Source: Tessaracoccus bendigoensis DSM 12906
GTDB taxonomy: Bacteria > Actinomycetota > Actinomycetes > Propionibacteriales > Propionibacteriaceae
NCBI RefSeq assembly: GCF_900141915.1
Contig: NZ_FQZG01000012.1
Location: forward strand, 1-64,000
Reading direction: 5' to 3'
Length of the DNA stretch: 64,000 nt
Shown: one piece after another, positions 50,151 through 60,223 of the stretch
How the letters are laid out: each line of letters begins with the position of its first letter
Numbering within the stretch: the first letter of the stretch is position 1
The notes under the pieces: generated by a model
The model's input: the letters and a program-made list of their open reading frames with translations, nothing else
The model's database searches: none
Told to the model about the DNA's origin: nothing
Program-made: the position numbers and the translations under genes

Positions 50151-52007
50151 ATGCTCCGCATGCACCAAGGCCGCAGACTCGCGCTGCTCTTCGCCTTCCA
50201 TATCGCACCATGGCTTGCGGGCCTCGTCCTGCTGGCCTGCTTCTCCCTGGGCATCTACGGGCTCGTCACCGAAGAAGTGGGCGCCATGGTGGTCGGCCTA
50301 CTCATCGGATTCAGCGGCTGGCAACTGTTCAACCTGGCTCGGCTGTTGTGGGCCAGGTGGCGTTCGACGCCGATCCCCGGGGTGGCGCTCGTGCCGAGCC
50401 AGCATCCGAGGCTGGTGCGGGTGGTTGAGGAGTGCTGCTCCGCGGCCGGCGTCGACGTGCCCGACCGGATGATCGTCATCCCGGGCGCCGGGGTGCTCGT
50501 GCAGCACAACGGACAGCGGAAGGAACTCGGTCTGCCCTTCTGCCTTCTGGTCGAGTTGAGCATTGACGAACTGCGCGCGGTGCTGACGGCCGAACTGGTG
50601 CTGCAGATCGGCGACGAAGGAGGTGCGGGAGAGCAGCTGCTTTCCCGCGTTCAGCGCCACGCGGAGGCGGCCGACGCCGTCGGCGGGTGGTTCGCCGGCC
50701 TCTACGCGGAGTGGCTGCTGTGGCTCGCGGCCCCGCTCATGGGGGCCCGGCTCAAAGAGGCGATGGCGGCGGCGGTTCGGGCCACCGACCTCGACACCGT
50801 CATCTCGGCCGCTGGAGGGGAAGTGTTGGCCGACCTGGTCTCTGACGACCTCGGCCGCGCCTTCGAACTGTTCGCCCTCGCGATGAAACGCGCATCCCTG
50901 AAGGAGCAGGCGAGCCGGATCGCGGCGCTGGAGCCCGTGCGCGAACTCGCCGCCGCCTTCTGGGAAGACGGGTGCTGGGCCCGCGAGAAGGCCGAGGCCG
51001 CGGCCGGCGACTCGCTGCATGCGCCGTCGCCGCGTGACTGGCCCTCCAACAAGGCGGCCGACCTGCTCGATAGCGACCGGGGCTGGTGGGAGCAACTCGA
51101 AGGCGCGTTGGGGGGCCGGGAGGTCGAATACGCATCCTGGCGGGAGTTGGCCCACACCGCGGGCCTTCAGGCCGACAGGCTGCGGCTCATGGCACTGGAC
51201 AGTGAACTCAGGCACGCCGCGATGGGCCGGGCGAGCCTCGCCAACCTGCTTGCCCTGATCGAGGCGGGCTCCAGGCCACAGGAGTGGGACGGCAGCGAGG
51301 TTTCGCACATGTTCTACTACAACTTTGAGTTGGACCTCGCCGAATGGGACGAGTATGAGGACGAGGACCAGGACGACGACCCCGAGCCGATCGACCCCTG
51401 GGTAATCGGCTGCGCCGCCGCGGTGCGCTGTTGCCTGGCCGATTCCGGAACCTACCGGTTCGACGCCGAATCGGGGCTGCAGTTCATGCTGGAAGGCGAG
51501 GTCGTCGACATCGACAACGAGGCTGCCACGGCCATCGCATCCCGAGACACCACGAGGCTGCGCAGCAGGCTGGCCTTCCACGGCGTCGACCCGGGCGCCA
51601 CGGTGGCTCCGGTGCCGGAGGGCATCTGGCTGGGGTGTCTCACGCATGTGCGTGGGCCATGGGCGGGGCGACGCGACATGCATGTGTGGAGTGACGGCGT
51701 CCTGTTCGTCCCGATCCCGCACCGCGAGCGGCTGCGCGATGAGCGCAGGCTCGACCCCGAGGCGCAGGCCGATCGTGTTTACCGGATCTTCGCGTCCGGT
51801 GAGACGCCGCGTCTGGCCGACGGCAACCGGTGGGTCCCTGCGTCTTCGATCACCGGTGGGGAGGTGAAGCGACGGTTCGTGTGGCTCTATGCCACGTTCG
51901 AGCAGGTCGAGGGTCCGCCGCTGAAGATCAAGGCCACGATCGACTCCGAATCCTTCGATTCGGAAGAGGCCGTGGTCTCATCCCTGCGCTGGCTCACTGC
52001 CCCCTGA
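50151..52007 (+). CDS. Membrane protein with a degenerate M48-type peptidase region (pseudoenzyme)
   Basis: 618 residues. Two N-terminal membrane segments (~12-33 and ~42-65) as in HtpX/M48 proteins, then LVPSQHPRLVRVVEECCSAAGVDVPD. SIDELRAVLTAELVLQIG (137-154) aligns with the M48 zinc helix DELRAVLAHELGH, but the HExxH is replaced by AELVL, so both zinc-binding histidines are missing. A peptidase function is therefore unlikely. The C-terminal ~250 residues include an acidic stretch (WDEYEDEDQDDDPEPIDPW) and no known domain. The start is uncertain: ATG 50151, 50160, or GTG 50118. Confidence 0.75.
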   Translation: MLRMHQGRRLALLFAFHIAPWLAGLVLLACFSLGIYGLVTEEVGAMVVGLLIGFSGWQLFNLARLLWARWRSTPIPGVALVPSQHPRLVRVVEECCSAAGVDVPDRMIVIPGAGVLVQHNGQRKELGLPFCLLVELSIDELRAVLTAELVLQIGDEGGAGEQLLSRVQRHAEAADAVGGWFAGLYAEWLLWLAAPLMGARLKEAMAAAVRATDLDTVISAAGGEVLADLVSDDLGRAFELFALAMKRASLKEQASRIAALEPVRELAAAFWEDGCWAREKAEAAAGDSLHAPSPRDWPSNKAADLLDSDRGWWEQLEGALGGREVEYASWRELAHTAGLQADRLRLMALDSELRHAAMGRASLANLLALIEAGSRPQEWDGSEVSHMFYYNFELDLAEWDEYEDEDQDDDPEPIDPWVIGCAAAVRCCLADSGTYRFDAESGLQFMLEGEVVDIDNEAATAIASRDTTRLRSRLAFHGVDPGATVAPVPEGIWLGCLTHVRGPWAGRRDMHVWSDGVLFVPIPHRERLRDERRLDPEAQADRVYRIFASGETPRLADGNRWVPASSITGGEVKRRFVWLYATFEQVEGPPLKIKATIDSESFDSEEAVVSSLRWLTAP

Positions 52008-52593
52008 GGTCCCAGTTGGCCAGCTCGGTCCAGTCGAACGTGCCGACCTCGGGTCGCACCGTCACCGAAACCAGGTGTACCGCCCGCACAGCGACCTGAC
52101 CGACGGCGGGCACGTCGGCCAGCCGGCCCCGTACCTCGTCGTCGGAGACCTCGCCGGTGGCGTAGGCCAGTGAGACGTGCGGGCAGTGGGGTGCCTGGGG
52201 CAGCGGCTCGTCGCTGAACGCCGAGGCCGCATCCCGAACCGCCACGACCAGGCGATCCCAGGCGTCGGACGGCTCGGCGCTGCAGTTGACCGACTGGCCC
52301 CACACCTCGGGCGCACCGAGCCGCAGTTCGAAGGCGGGCACTTCTGCGATCCGTGCCCCGATCTCGTCGGCCAGCCTGGTCAGCCCGGCCTGGCCCAGAT
52401 CGTCGTACTGTGCCAACCTCCCGACGGTGAAGTGCAGCCAGCTGCGTGGCATCCGGGGAAGTGCGGCCAGGCCGTCCAGTCGCTCGGATGCCGCCATGAG
52501 CGCGTCGGTGACGCCGTCGTCGGGAAGCGCATAGACGTGCAGGGACCCGTCGTTGCGGGCCCACGGGGTCATGGCGTCGAAGAAGCTGTGCAT
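51994..52593 (-). CDS. 2'-5' RNA ligase-like 2H phosphoesterase
   Basis: 199 residues. The two HxT/S motifs of the 2H superfamily are present: SWLHFTVGRL and CPHVSLAYA. The family includes 2'-5' RNA ligases and cyclic phosphodiesterases acting on RNA or nucleotide cyclic phosphates; the substrate here is unknown. Its 3' end overlaps the end of the convergent M48-like gene by 14 bases; its start is 56 bases from the divergent prsW-like gene. Confidence 0.88.
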   Translation of the reverse strand: MHSFFDAMTPWARNDGSLHVYALPDDGVTDALMAASERLDGLAALPRMPRSWLHFTVGRLAQYDDLGQAGLTRLADEIGARIAEVPAFELRLGAPEVWGQSVNCSAEPSDAWDRLVVAVRDAASAFSDEPLPQAPHCPHVSLAYATGEVSDDEVRGRLADVPAVGQVAVRAVHLVSVTVRPEVGTFDWTELANWDLRGQ

Positions 52594-52649
52594 GGCCCCA
52601 ACGGTATCGGCGGGGAACGGTCTGTGACGACCGGTACGCTTGGGCCATC

Positions 52650-54215
52650 ATGACTGAAGCCAGAATCTCGAACCGCTTGCGGGTGCTCAACGGCCTGCCG
52701 AAGGCGGTTGTGTCGGGCTCGCAGCGGCCGTGGTACACCGACGCCAAGGTGTGGGCGACATTCGGGGCGGTGGCCGTCATGGTGGTGGCCTCGCTGTTCC
52801 TGGCCCAGTGGCGCCACTGGGTGTTGGCGCGGCCGGTCGCCTGGGTGCCGATCGTGGTGGTTGGGGTGGCGCTGCCGTTCTTCCTGAACTTCACCAGAGC
52901 GGGCAGGTGGGTCAGGGACAAACCTGTCTTCTGGCTCGCGCTCATCCTGCTTCCGCTCTACTTCGCCGGGCTCTACAGCGAGTACTGGATGATGCACCCG
53001 GACGTGGTTTTCGAGGACGGTTCCCGATCGCTCGGCATCTCAAACGAGGCCATCCGCAAGGGCGCCTTCTACGCGGTGTGGACGGCGCTGGCGTATTCGG
53101 TGCTGTTCATCTGGCTGGACCGTTTCCGGGCGTCCCAACCCATGGTCTGGCTGCTCGTCTTCGGGTGGGGGGCGGCAGCCTCGACCTGGTTCTCGCTCCA
53201 CGTCAACACCTGGATGGGGCAGGCGATGGCGACCCGTGAAGCCAACGCCGACTCCGGGGCCCGCGCAGCCGTGTTCTCCGCCCCGTTCGTTGAAGAGTTC
53301 GCGAAGGCCACCGTGCTGATCCTGCTGGTGATCCTCTGGCGCAACCGGATCGTCTCCAGGCTCTCGATCATCGCGTTGGCCGGCCTGTCGGCCATCGGGT
53401 TCGCGTTCGTGGAGAACATCCTCTACTACTCGCGCGTCTGGATGCAGGCCACCAACGACATCACCATCGCCAACCCCGACGAGACGATGCTCGAGCTGGT
53501 CATGCTGCGCGGCGTCTACACCTCCTTCGGGCATCCGCTGTTCACGATCATGACCGGAGCAGGGCTCGCGATCGGGCTCGGCGCGCGCAGCAAGATCGTG
53601 CGCGTGCTCGCCCCGGTCGGCGGTTTCATGCTCGCCTGCTTCGGGCACATGCTGTTCAACGGGCTCTCATCGACCAACCCCATCGAAGCCCTCATGATGC
53701 CCTGGTACATGGCGTTGGCGCTGGTGGGGGTCATCACCATCTCACTGATCGTCAGCGTCGCAGGCAACGGCCAGATCATCCGGGCCCGGCTCACCGACTA
53801 CCAGCGCGCGGGTTGGATTGGGCCCCGTGAGGTCGAGCTGTTCGGCGGGCCCCTGCGCCGCGCCCGTCTGCTGTTCTGGTCGATCTTCCGGGGCCCGAAG
53901 AAGTGGTGGCACACCGCGAAGCTCGTGCGCCGCTACACCGAGTTGGCCTACCTGCGCGACAAGATGACCCGCGGCACCGTCGGTGCACCCGGCGACGACC
54001 GCGCGCACGACATCCTGCACGAGATCGAGACGCTGCGCCCGAAGGCGCTGACCGACTACACGGGTCTGCCCCTCCTGCCGCCGCGCAGGAAGAAGCGGGC
54101 CTATCCTTCCGAGCTGCTCCCAGGCGAGAGTCCTGGGCCGCTGACGTCCCACTATCCAGCGCCCACCGCACCCGGCCCCGCAGGCGTCGGAGGAAACTGG
54201 CCGGCCCCGAGATGA
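52650..54215 (+). CDS. PrsW-family intramembrane metalloprotease
   Basis: 521 residues with about nine membrane segments in residues 32-365. PrsW/Abi-like motifs: FVEEFAKA (E215, E216), FAFVENILYY (E255), SFGHPLFT (H295) and GHMLFNGL (H333). The C-terminal ~150 residues are cytoplasmic, basic and proline-rich. PrsW proteases cleave membrane substrates such as anti-sigma factors; the substrate here is unknown. It overlaps the first dynamin-like gene (ATGA), so the three genes form an operon. Confidence 0.9.
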   Translation: MTEARISNRLRVLNGLPKAVVSGSQRPWYTDAKVWATFGAVAVMVVASLFLAQWRHWVLARPVAWVPIVVVGVALPFFLNFTRAGRWVRDKPVFWLALILLPLYFAGLYSEYWMMHPDVVFEDGSRSLGISNEAIRKGAFYAVWTALAYSVLFIWLDRFRASQPMVWLLVFGWGAAASTWFSLHVNTWMGQAMATREANADSGARAAVFSAPFVEEFAKATVLILLVILWRNRIVSRLSIIALAGLSAIGFAFVENILYYSRVWMQATNDITIANPDETMLELVMLRGVYTSFGHPLFTIMTGAGLAIGLGARSKIVRVLAPVGGFMLACFGHMLFNGLSSTNPIEALMMPWYMALALVGVITISLIVSVAGNGQIIRARLTDYQRAGWIGPREVELFGGPLRRARLLFWSIFRGPKKWWHTAKLVRRYTELAYLRDKMTRGTVGAPGDDRAHDILHEIETLRPKALTDYTGLPLLPPRRKKRAYPSELLPGESPGPLTSHYPAPTAPGPAGVGGNWPAPR

Positions 54216-55936
54216 GCGGGGTGCAACAGCTTATCGAGGCCTTCGACAACCTCGAACGGACGATTCCCGCAGCCCAGTTCCCGTTGCCGCTGGACGGCGC
54301 CGAGTCCCTCCGCTCCCTCGCAGGCTCAATCGGCAATGAGGTCCGCGACCACCTGGTGCCCCGAGCAAGCCGTCTCGATGCGCCGCTGCTAGCCGTCGTC
54401 GGCGGGTCGACCGGGGCGGGCAAATCGACCCTGGTGAACTCGCTGCTGCGGGTCGAGGTCAGCAGGCCCGGCGTGCTTAGGCCCACCACCAAATCGCCTG
54501 TGCTGGTGTGCCATCCCGACGACGAAGCCTGGTTCCGCTCTGACCGGGTGCTGCCCGGCCTGGTGCGCACCGACACCCAATTCCACGACTCCCGCGCGCT
54601 GCGCATCGTCGCTTTCCCGGAGCTACCGCCAGGCCTCGCGCTACTGGATGCGCCAGACATCGACTCGATCGATGACATCAACCGGGCGCTCGCACAGCAG
54701 TTGCTGCTCGCGGCCGACCTCTGGCTGTTCGTGACCTCAGCGGCACGTTACGCCGACGCCGTCCCCTGGGGCTACCTGGCGGCGGCCGCGCAGCGCAACA
54801 CCGTCGTCGGCGTCATCGTCAACCGCTGCCCACCCGGTGCGCTGAACGACGTGGCAGGTCACCTGGCGCAGCTGCTCGCCGAACGCGGGCTCTCGTCAGC
54901 CAAGCTCTTCGCCGTCGCTGAACGTGCGCTCGCCTCCGACGGGCTGCTCCCCATGGGTGACGTCATCGCCATCCGGCAGTGGCTCGGCCACCTCGCGTCG
55001 GCTTCCGATGCGCGGTCGCAGGTCGCCGTGCAGACCCTTGCGGGTTCGGTGCGCTCGCTGGCTCCGCAGCTCGACGAACTCATCGACGGGGTGCGTCAAC
55101 AGGAGGACGCGCTCAGCGCGCTGCGCTCGATTTCCGAAGCAACCTACCGCGATGCCGCGGCTGAGGTCGCCTTGGCCGCCAGCGACGGCACCATGCTCAG
55201 GGGCGAGATCCTCAGCCGCTGGCAGGATCTCGTGGGCACCGGGGAGTTCATGCGCGGCATAGAGGAACGTATCGGGGCGATCCGCGACCGCATCGTCGGC
55301 TGGTTCAGGGGCGAGCAGAAGGCCGAGGCGGTGCAGGGCGCGATCTCAGATTCGCTGTCCGCCGTCCTTGTGGAGGCGGGGGAGCGCGCCGCCGAGGACA
55401 CCGCAACCGCATGGGGCCGCACCCGCTGGGGGCGTGAGATCGTTGCGGCCGAACCGTCCCTGAGCCGCGCGTCCGCTGAGTTTGGTGAGCGGGCCGCCGA
55501 GGCCGTTCGTGCCTGGCAGTCCGACATCCTCCGCCTCGTTGCGGAAGAGGGCCGTGGCAAGAGGATGAAGGCCCGCCTGCTGGCCATCGGCACCAACGTC
55601 GCAGGAGCCTGCCTCATCATCGTCGTGTTCGCCGCCACCGGCGGCCTGACGACCGCGGAGGTCGGGATCGCCGGAGGCACCTCGTTGCTGGCGCAGCGCC
55701 TCCTTGAGGCGGTCTTCGGTGAGGAGGAGGTGCGCAGGCTCGCGGTCGAGGCGCAGCGCCTGCTCCGAGACAGGATCGATTCGGTGCTGGCCGGCGAACT
55801 CGCCAGGTTCGGGGCGGTCCTCGACTCGCTCGCCGTCGACGGCGACGCCGCAGCCAAGTTGGGCGCCGCGGCAGCACAGCTGCGTTCGGCGGCGAAGGCG
55901 GCGTTCGACGACCTCACCGCGCCGGAGCTCAGATGA
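54212..55936 (+). CDS. Dynamin-like GTPase (first of pair)
   Basis: 574 residues. P-loop GSTGAGKSTLVNS (65-77), switch/G3 LLDAPDIDS (145-152), and a G4-like VIVNRCP in place of the usual NKxD. A long helical region follows, and then one hydrophobic hairpin (VAGACLIIVVFAATGGLTTA) near residue 465 for membrane contact. Paired GTPase genes of this kind are common in actinobacteria and resemble bacterial dynamin-like pairs, likely acting on membranes. Coupled at both ends by ATGA overlaps. Confidence 0.85.
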   Translation: MSGVQQLIEAFDNLERTIPAAQFPLPLDGAESLRSLAGSIGNEVRDHLVPRASRLDAPLLAVVGGSTGAGKSTLVNSLLRVEVSRPGVLRPTTKSPVLVCHPDDEAWFRSDRVLPGLVRTDTQFHDSRALRIVAFPELPPGLALLDAPDIDSIDDINRALAQQLLLAADLWLFVTSAARYADAVPWGYLAAAAQRNTVVGVIVNRCPPGALNDVAGHLAQLLAERGLSSAKLFAVAERALASDGLLPMGDVIAIRQWLGHLASASDARSQVAVQTLAGSVRSLAPQLDELIDGVRQQEDALSALRSISEATYRDAAAEVALAASDGTMLRGEILSRWQDLVGTGEFMRGIEERIGAIRDRIVGWFRGEQKAEAVQGAISDSLSAVLVEAGERAAEDTATAWGRTRWGREIVAAEPSLSRASAEFGERAAEAVRAWQSDILRLVAEEGRGKRMKARLLAIGTNVAGACLIIVVFAATGGLTTAEVGIAGGTSLLAQRLLEAVFGEEEVRRLAVEAQRLLRDRIDSVLAGELARFGAVLDSLAVDGDAAAKLGAAAAQLRSAAKAAFDDLTAPELR

Positions 55937-57531
55937 CGACGGTCGAAAAGCTCGATGCCCTCGCGGAGGTGGTTGACCTCGTCGACGGCCGTGTAGACGG
56001 CGAACTGGTGCGCGATACCCGCCAGCTGCTGGCGCACGCCTCGCGTCGGCTAGCTGCCGGGCCGCAGACCACCGTCGCGCTCGCCGGCGCAACCGGTTCG
56101 GGCAAATCGAGCTTGTTCAACGCGCTCAGCGGCACCCGCCTGGCGGAGCAGGGCGTCCGTCGCCCCACCACCTCGAAGACGTTGGCCGTGAGCTTCACCG
56201 CCACCAATCCCGACCTGCTCGACCTGATCGGCGTCGAGCGTCGACGCGAGGCGAAACCGCCAATCCCGGGCCTGACGGATGTCGTGCTGTTGGACCTGCC
56301 CGACCACGACTCATTCTCTGGCCGGCACCGCGACGAGGTCGACCGGATGGTCGGGCTGGTCGACCAGTTCATCTGGGTCCTCGACCCGCAGAAGTACGCC
56401 GACGCCGCCATTCATCAGCGTTACCTGCGCCCGTTGGCCCGGCACCGTGACGTGATCACCGTCGTGCTCAACCAGGCCGACCTCCTGCCGCCGGATCAAC
56501 TTGAGCAGTGCCTGGCCCACATCCGCAGGCTGCTGGACGCCGATGGCCTGCACGGGGTGCCGCTGCTGGCGACCAGCGCCCTGACCGGCATGGGGGTCGA
56601 CGACCTCCGCGAACGACTCGTCGTCCTGGCCGGCGGTAAACGGGCGGCAGCCCAGCGGCTCGCCGCCGACGTCGCGGTTGCGGCCAGCCGGTTCGACCCG
56701 GAGGTCGGGCACGGGCCGACAGGGAAGGTCGAGAAGGAGACGGTGAGCAGGCTCAATGCGCAACTGTCGGCCGCCGCGGGGGTGCCCGTCGTCGTCGACG
56801 CCGTCAGAGACTCGGTGCGGTACCGTGGCCAGCTGGCCACCGGTTGGCCCCTGGTCAAATGGCTCGGACGGCTGCGCCCCGACCCGCTGAAGCGGCTGCG
56901 TCTGGGTGGCCCCGAGAAAACGCCGGGTGAGGCACCCGTGCTGACCCGCAGTTCGCTACCGCCGAGGTCGGTGGCCGCGGACGCACACCTGGCGACGGGG
57001 CTTCGGGCATTCTCGCAGGAGTTGGGGGAGGGGATGACGGCCACGTGGAGTCGGTCGATCACCGCCGTCGTCCACGCCGCGACACGTGGGCTGCCAGACG
57101 AACTCGACCGGGCCGTCGTGGCCGTCGACCTCAAGGTCGCCCGGCCCCCAATCTGGTGGGGGGTGATCCGGGCGCTGCAGTGGCTGCTCATCGCCGCCGT
57201 CGTCGTCGGCCTCGGCTGGCTCACGGTCAACGGGCTGCTCGGCTACTTCGGGTTGCCCGGCCTCGGCATGGTGCCGATCGGCCCCGAGGGTGGGTTCCGT
57301 GTGCCGCTTCCGACCATCCTTTCGCTCGGCGGGCTCCTCGCGGGGGTGCTGCTCAGCGTCTGCTCACAGCTGATCATCGGCGCAACCGCACTCGACGCGG
57401 CGCGTCGGGCCCGGAAATCGTTGGACGCCGCGGTCGCCGAGGTCGCACGGAGCCGGATCGTCGCCCCTGCCGAGGCCGAGATGGCACGCTACGTCGCCGC
57501 CCGGAAGGCCCTCGACCGCATCCTTCACTGA
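55933..57531 (+). CDS. Dynamin-like GTPase (second of pair)
   Basis: 532 residues. P-loop GATGSGKSSLFNAL (52-65), G3 LLDLPDHDSF (119-128), G4 VVLNQADLL. Toward the C-terminus are two membrane segments (LLIAAVVVGLGWLTVNGLLG and ILSLGGLLAGVLLSVCSQLI). Works most likely as a partner of the preceding GTPase at the inner membrane. The start overlaps the stop of the previous gene. Confidence 0.87.
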   Translation: MTTVEKLDALAEVVDLVDGRVDGELVRDTRQLLAHASRRLAAGPQTTVALAGATGSGKSSLFNALSGTRLAEQGVRRPTTSKTLAVSFTATNPDLLDLIGVERRREAKPPIPGLTDVVLLDLPDHDSFSGRHRDEVDRMVGLVDQFIWVLDPQKYADAAIHQRYLRPLARHRDVITVVLNQADLLPPDQLEQCLAHIRRLLDADGLHGVPLLATSALTGMGVDDLRERLVVLAGGKRAAAQRLAADVAVAASRFDPEVGHGPTGKVEKETVSRLNAQLSAAAGVPVVVDAVRDSVRYRGQLATGWPLVKWLGRLRPDPLKRLRLGGPEKTPGEAPVLTRSSLPPRSVAADAHLATGLRAFSQELGEGMTATWSRSITAVVHAATRGLPDELDRAVVAVDLKVARPPIWWGVIRALQWLLIAAVVVGLGWLTVNGLLGYFGLPGLGMVPIGPEGGFRVPLPTILSLGGLLAGVLLSVCSQLIIGATALDAARRARKSLDAAVAEVARSRIVAPAEAEMARYVAARKALDRILH

Positions 57532-57598
57532 CGCGTTCGGCCCCACGCGGGCAAGCTGGCATACTTGCCTGCGGTCAACCCGAAGGGATCTGCTCACA

Positions 57599-59278
57599 GT
57601 GGCTGAGTTCATCTACACCATGTACAACGTCCGCAAGACGGTCGGCGACAAGGTCATCCTCGACGACGTCACGTTGTCGTTCTACCCAGGCGCCAAGATC
57701 GGCGTCGTGGGCCCGAACGGCGCGGGCAAGTCGACGATGCTCAAGCTGATGGCGGGCCTCGACCGGCCCAACAACGGCGAGGCGAACCTCCAGAAGGGCG
57801 CCACCGTCGGCATCCTGCTGCAGGAGCCGCCGCTCGACGAGGATAAGACGGTCATCGAGAACGTCGAACTCGCGGTCGCCGAGACCAAGGCGATGCTCGG
57901 CCGCTACGACGAGATCGGCATGGCCATGGCCGAGCCGGACGCCGACTTCGATGCACTGATGGACGAGATGGGGCGGCTGCAGACCGAGCTCGAGCACCGC
58001 AACGCGTGGGAGATCGACTCGATGCTGGAGCAGGCGATGGACGCCCTCCAGTGCCCGCCGGCCGACACGCCGGTGAGCGTGCTCTCCGGTGGCGAACGAC
58101 GCCGGGTCGCGCTGTGCAAGCTGCTGCTCGAGGCACCCGACCTGCTGCTCCTGGACGAGCCTACCAACCACCTCGACGCCGAATCGGTCGACTGGCTTGA
58201 GAAGCACCTCAAGAGCTACCAGGGTGCCGTGCTGGCCGTCACACACGACCGCTACTTCCTCGACAACGTCGCGGAATGGATCTGCGAGATCGACCGCGGG
58301 CGCCTGCACCCTTACGAGGGCAACTATTCAACCTACCTGGAGACCAAGCGGCAGCGGCTCCAGATCGAGGGCAAGAAGGACGCCAAGCGCGCCAAGATCC
58401 TCGAGAAGGAACTCGAGTGGGTGCGCTCCAACCCGAAGGCTCGCCAGGCCAAGAGCAAGGCGCGTCTCGCACGCTACGAGGAACTGGCAGCAGAGGCGGA
58501 GCGTAACCGCGCCGTCGACCTGGCCGAGATCAACATCCCGCCCGGCCCGCGCCTGGGGTCGGTCGTCCTGGACGTGAAGAACCTGAAGAAGGGCTTCGGC
58601 GACCGCGTCCTGATCAAGGATCTTTCGTTCACGCTGCCGCGCGCCGGCATCGTCGGCATCATCGGTCCGAACGGCGTCGGCAAGACGACGCTGTTCAAGA
58701 CGATCACCGGGCTCGAACAGCCCGACGCTGGCAGCGTCAAGGTCGGCGAGACGGTCTCGTTCAGCTATGTCGACCAGAACCGTGCGGGCCTCGACGCCAA
58801 GAAGAACGTGTGGGAGGTCGTCTCGGATGGCCTAGATTACATCAAGGTCGCCAACTTCGAGATGCCGTCGCGTGCCTACGTAGCGTCGTTCGGCTTCAAG
58901 GGCCCGGACCAGCAGAAGCTGGCAGGTGTCCTGTCGGGTGGCGAGCGGAACCGGCTGAACCTGGCGCTCACGCTGAAGCAGGGCGGCAACGTTCTGCTAC
59001 TCGATGAGCCGACCAACGACCTGGATGTCGAGACGCTGCAGTCGTTGGAGGATGCGCTGCTCGACTTCCCGGGGTGCGCCGTCGTGATCTCCCACGACCG
59101 CTGGTTCCTCGACCGTGTGGCCACGCACATCCTTGCCTGGGAGGGCACGGATGAGGACCCGTCGAACTGGTACTGGTTCGAGGGCAACTTCGCCGATTAC
59201 GAGGAGAACAAGGTCGCCAGGCTCGGGCCGGAGGCTTCGCGTCCGAAGTCGTCGTCGCACCGTCGCCTGACCCGCTGA
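57599..59278 (+). CDS. ettA: Energy-dependent translational throttle protein EttA
   Basis: 559 residues, the usual length. ABC-F with NBD1 GPNGAGKSTMLKL, LSGGERRRVALC, LLLDEPTNHLDA; the EttA-type linker (EKELEWVRSNPKARQAKSKA); NBD2 GPNGVGKTTLFKT, LSGGERNRLNLAL, LLLDEPTNDLDV. It binds the ribosomal E site and gates initiation according to ATP/ADP. The start is a GTG after AAGGGAT. A CATACT sequence near 57560 may be the -10. This is the housekeeping ABC-F, in contrast to the resistance-type copy in E2. Confidence 0.95.
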   Translation: MAEFIYTMYNVRKTVGDKVILDDVTLSFYPGAKIGVVGPNGAGKSTMLKLMAGLDRPNNGEANLQKGATVGILLQEPPLDEDKTVIENVELAVAETKAMLGRYDEIGMAMAEPDADFDALMDEMGRLQTELEHRNAWEIDSMLEQAMDALQCPPADTPVSVLSGGERRRVALCKLLLEAPDLLLLDEPTNHLDAESVDWLEKHLKSYQGAVLAVTHDRYFLDNVAEWICEIDRGRLHPYEGNYSTYLETKRQRLQIEGKKDAKRAKILEKELEWVRSNPKARQAKSKARLARYEELAAEAERNRAVDLAEINIPPGPRLGSVVLDVKNLKKGFGDRVLIKDLSFTLPRAGIVGIIGPNGVGKTTLFKTITGLEQPDAGSVKVGETVSFSYVDQNRAGLDAKKNVWEVVSDGLDYIKVANFEMPSRAYVASFGFKGPDQQKLAGVLSGGERNRLNLALTLKQGGNVLLLDEPTNDLDVETLQSLEDALLDFPGCAVVISHDRWFLDRVATHILAWEGTDEDPSNWYWFEGNFADYEENKVARLGPEASRPKSSSHRRLTR

Positions 59279-59290
59279 CCCGCCTGCTGT

Positions 59291-60223
59291 TCACTCGACC
59301 AGAAGCGTCAGGAGGCTGGGCACCGCCGCTGGGCGGAGGCACTGCTGGGCGTCCGGGTCGGGCGCGACCGAACAGTTGAAGTCCTGCCCGTCGAACGTGG
59401 TGGTGATCCACATCACCCGTTCGCCTGCCTGGAGCACAGTCGACTCGGTCCATCGGCCGGTGTCGTAAGCGTCTTCCGGGATCAGCCCGAAGCCGAACGA
59501 GTAGCCGACCCTCACGGGTTCGGCGTCGACGATGTCCGGGTTCAGCACCACGTCATCGGAATGGTCCTGGATCCGGGCATCGGTCAGGCCGGCGTCCTCC
59601 AGTTGCCCGGCGCAGTTGATGGCCGCGTCGTTGATCGTGTCGAATCCGGCGGTCGCCGCGTCGACGCTCGGGTATCCGAGCACCACGGCCCACACGTCGG
59701 TCGGGTAGGCGTCTCCGGCCAAGCCCAGCTCGCGGACCAGGAACGTCGAGGGGGAGCCGTAGTCACCCGGGTCGCACAGGCCGATGGCGACCCCGGGGGG
59801 CGGCTCATGCTCTGCCTTGACCTCGCCGGTCACCTGGGGGTCGAGCAGCAGATCGGCGGTGGGGACGTTGGCCCAGCCTGGCGGGGTCACGCTCGGCACT
59901 TCGGGTGCTACGGGTGAACCTGGCGTCGAAGGTGTGGGCGGCACGGTCGTCGGTGTGGGTGGGGGAGTCGGCGTGGCTGTCGGAGACGCGGTGGGGGAGG
60001 GTGAAGGGCCGGCCCAGTCGGGTCCGCTTCGGTCGTCGAGGAGCGGGCTCTGCCACACGGCGACCCCGGCGATGATGGCCAGCGCGGCGACCCCGGCGGC
60101 GGTGCCCAGGTAGCGACCCGCACGGCGCCGGTTTCCGCGGCGTCGGATCTCGCTCGGTGGGAGCATGGGGGCCTCCTTTCCTGCCGCCGCCAGACGATCC
60201 AGTTGGGGAATGCGTTCAGGCAT
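59291..60223 (-). CDS. Membrane-anchored extracytoplasmic partner of the ECF sigma factor
   Basis: 310 residues. A ~45-residue basic cytoplasmic segment, one membrane segment (YLGTAAGVAALAIIAGVAVW), a 70-residue Pro/Thr/Ser linker, then a ~190-residue extracytoplasmic domain with several cysteines (GLCDPGDYG, NCAGQLED, FNCSVAP, QQCLRP). The gene overlaps the end of the sigma factor gene by eight bases. An anti-sigma role is likely by position, though the cytoplasmic part shows no zinc-finger motif. Confidence 0.75.
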   Translation of the reverse strand: MPERIPQLDRLAAAGKEAPMLPPSEIRRRGNRRRAGRYLGTAAGVAALAIIAGVAVWQSPLLDDRSGPDWAGPSPSPTASPTATPTPPPTPTTVPPTPSTPGSPVAPEVPSVTPPGWANVPTADLLLDPQVTGEVKAEHEPPPGVAIGLCDPGDYGSPSTFLVRELGLAGDAYPTDVWAVVLGYPSVDAATAGFDTINDAAINCAGQLEDAGLTDARIQDHSDDVVLNPDIVDAEPVRVGYSFGFGLIPEDAYDTGRWTESTVLQAGERVMWITTTFDGQDFNCSVAPDPDAQQCLRPAAVPSLLTLLVE

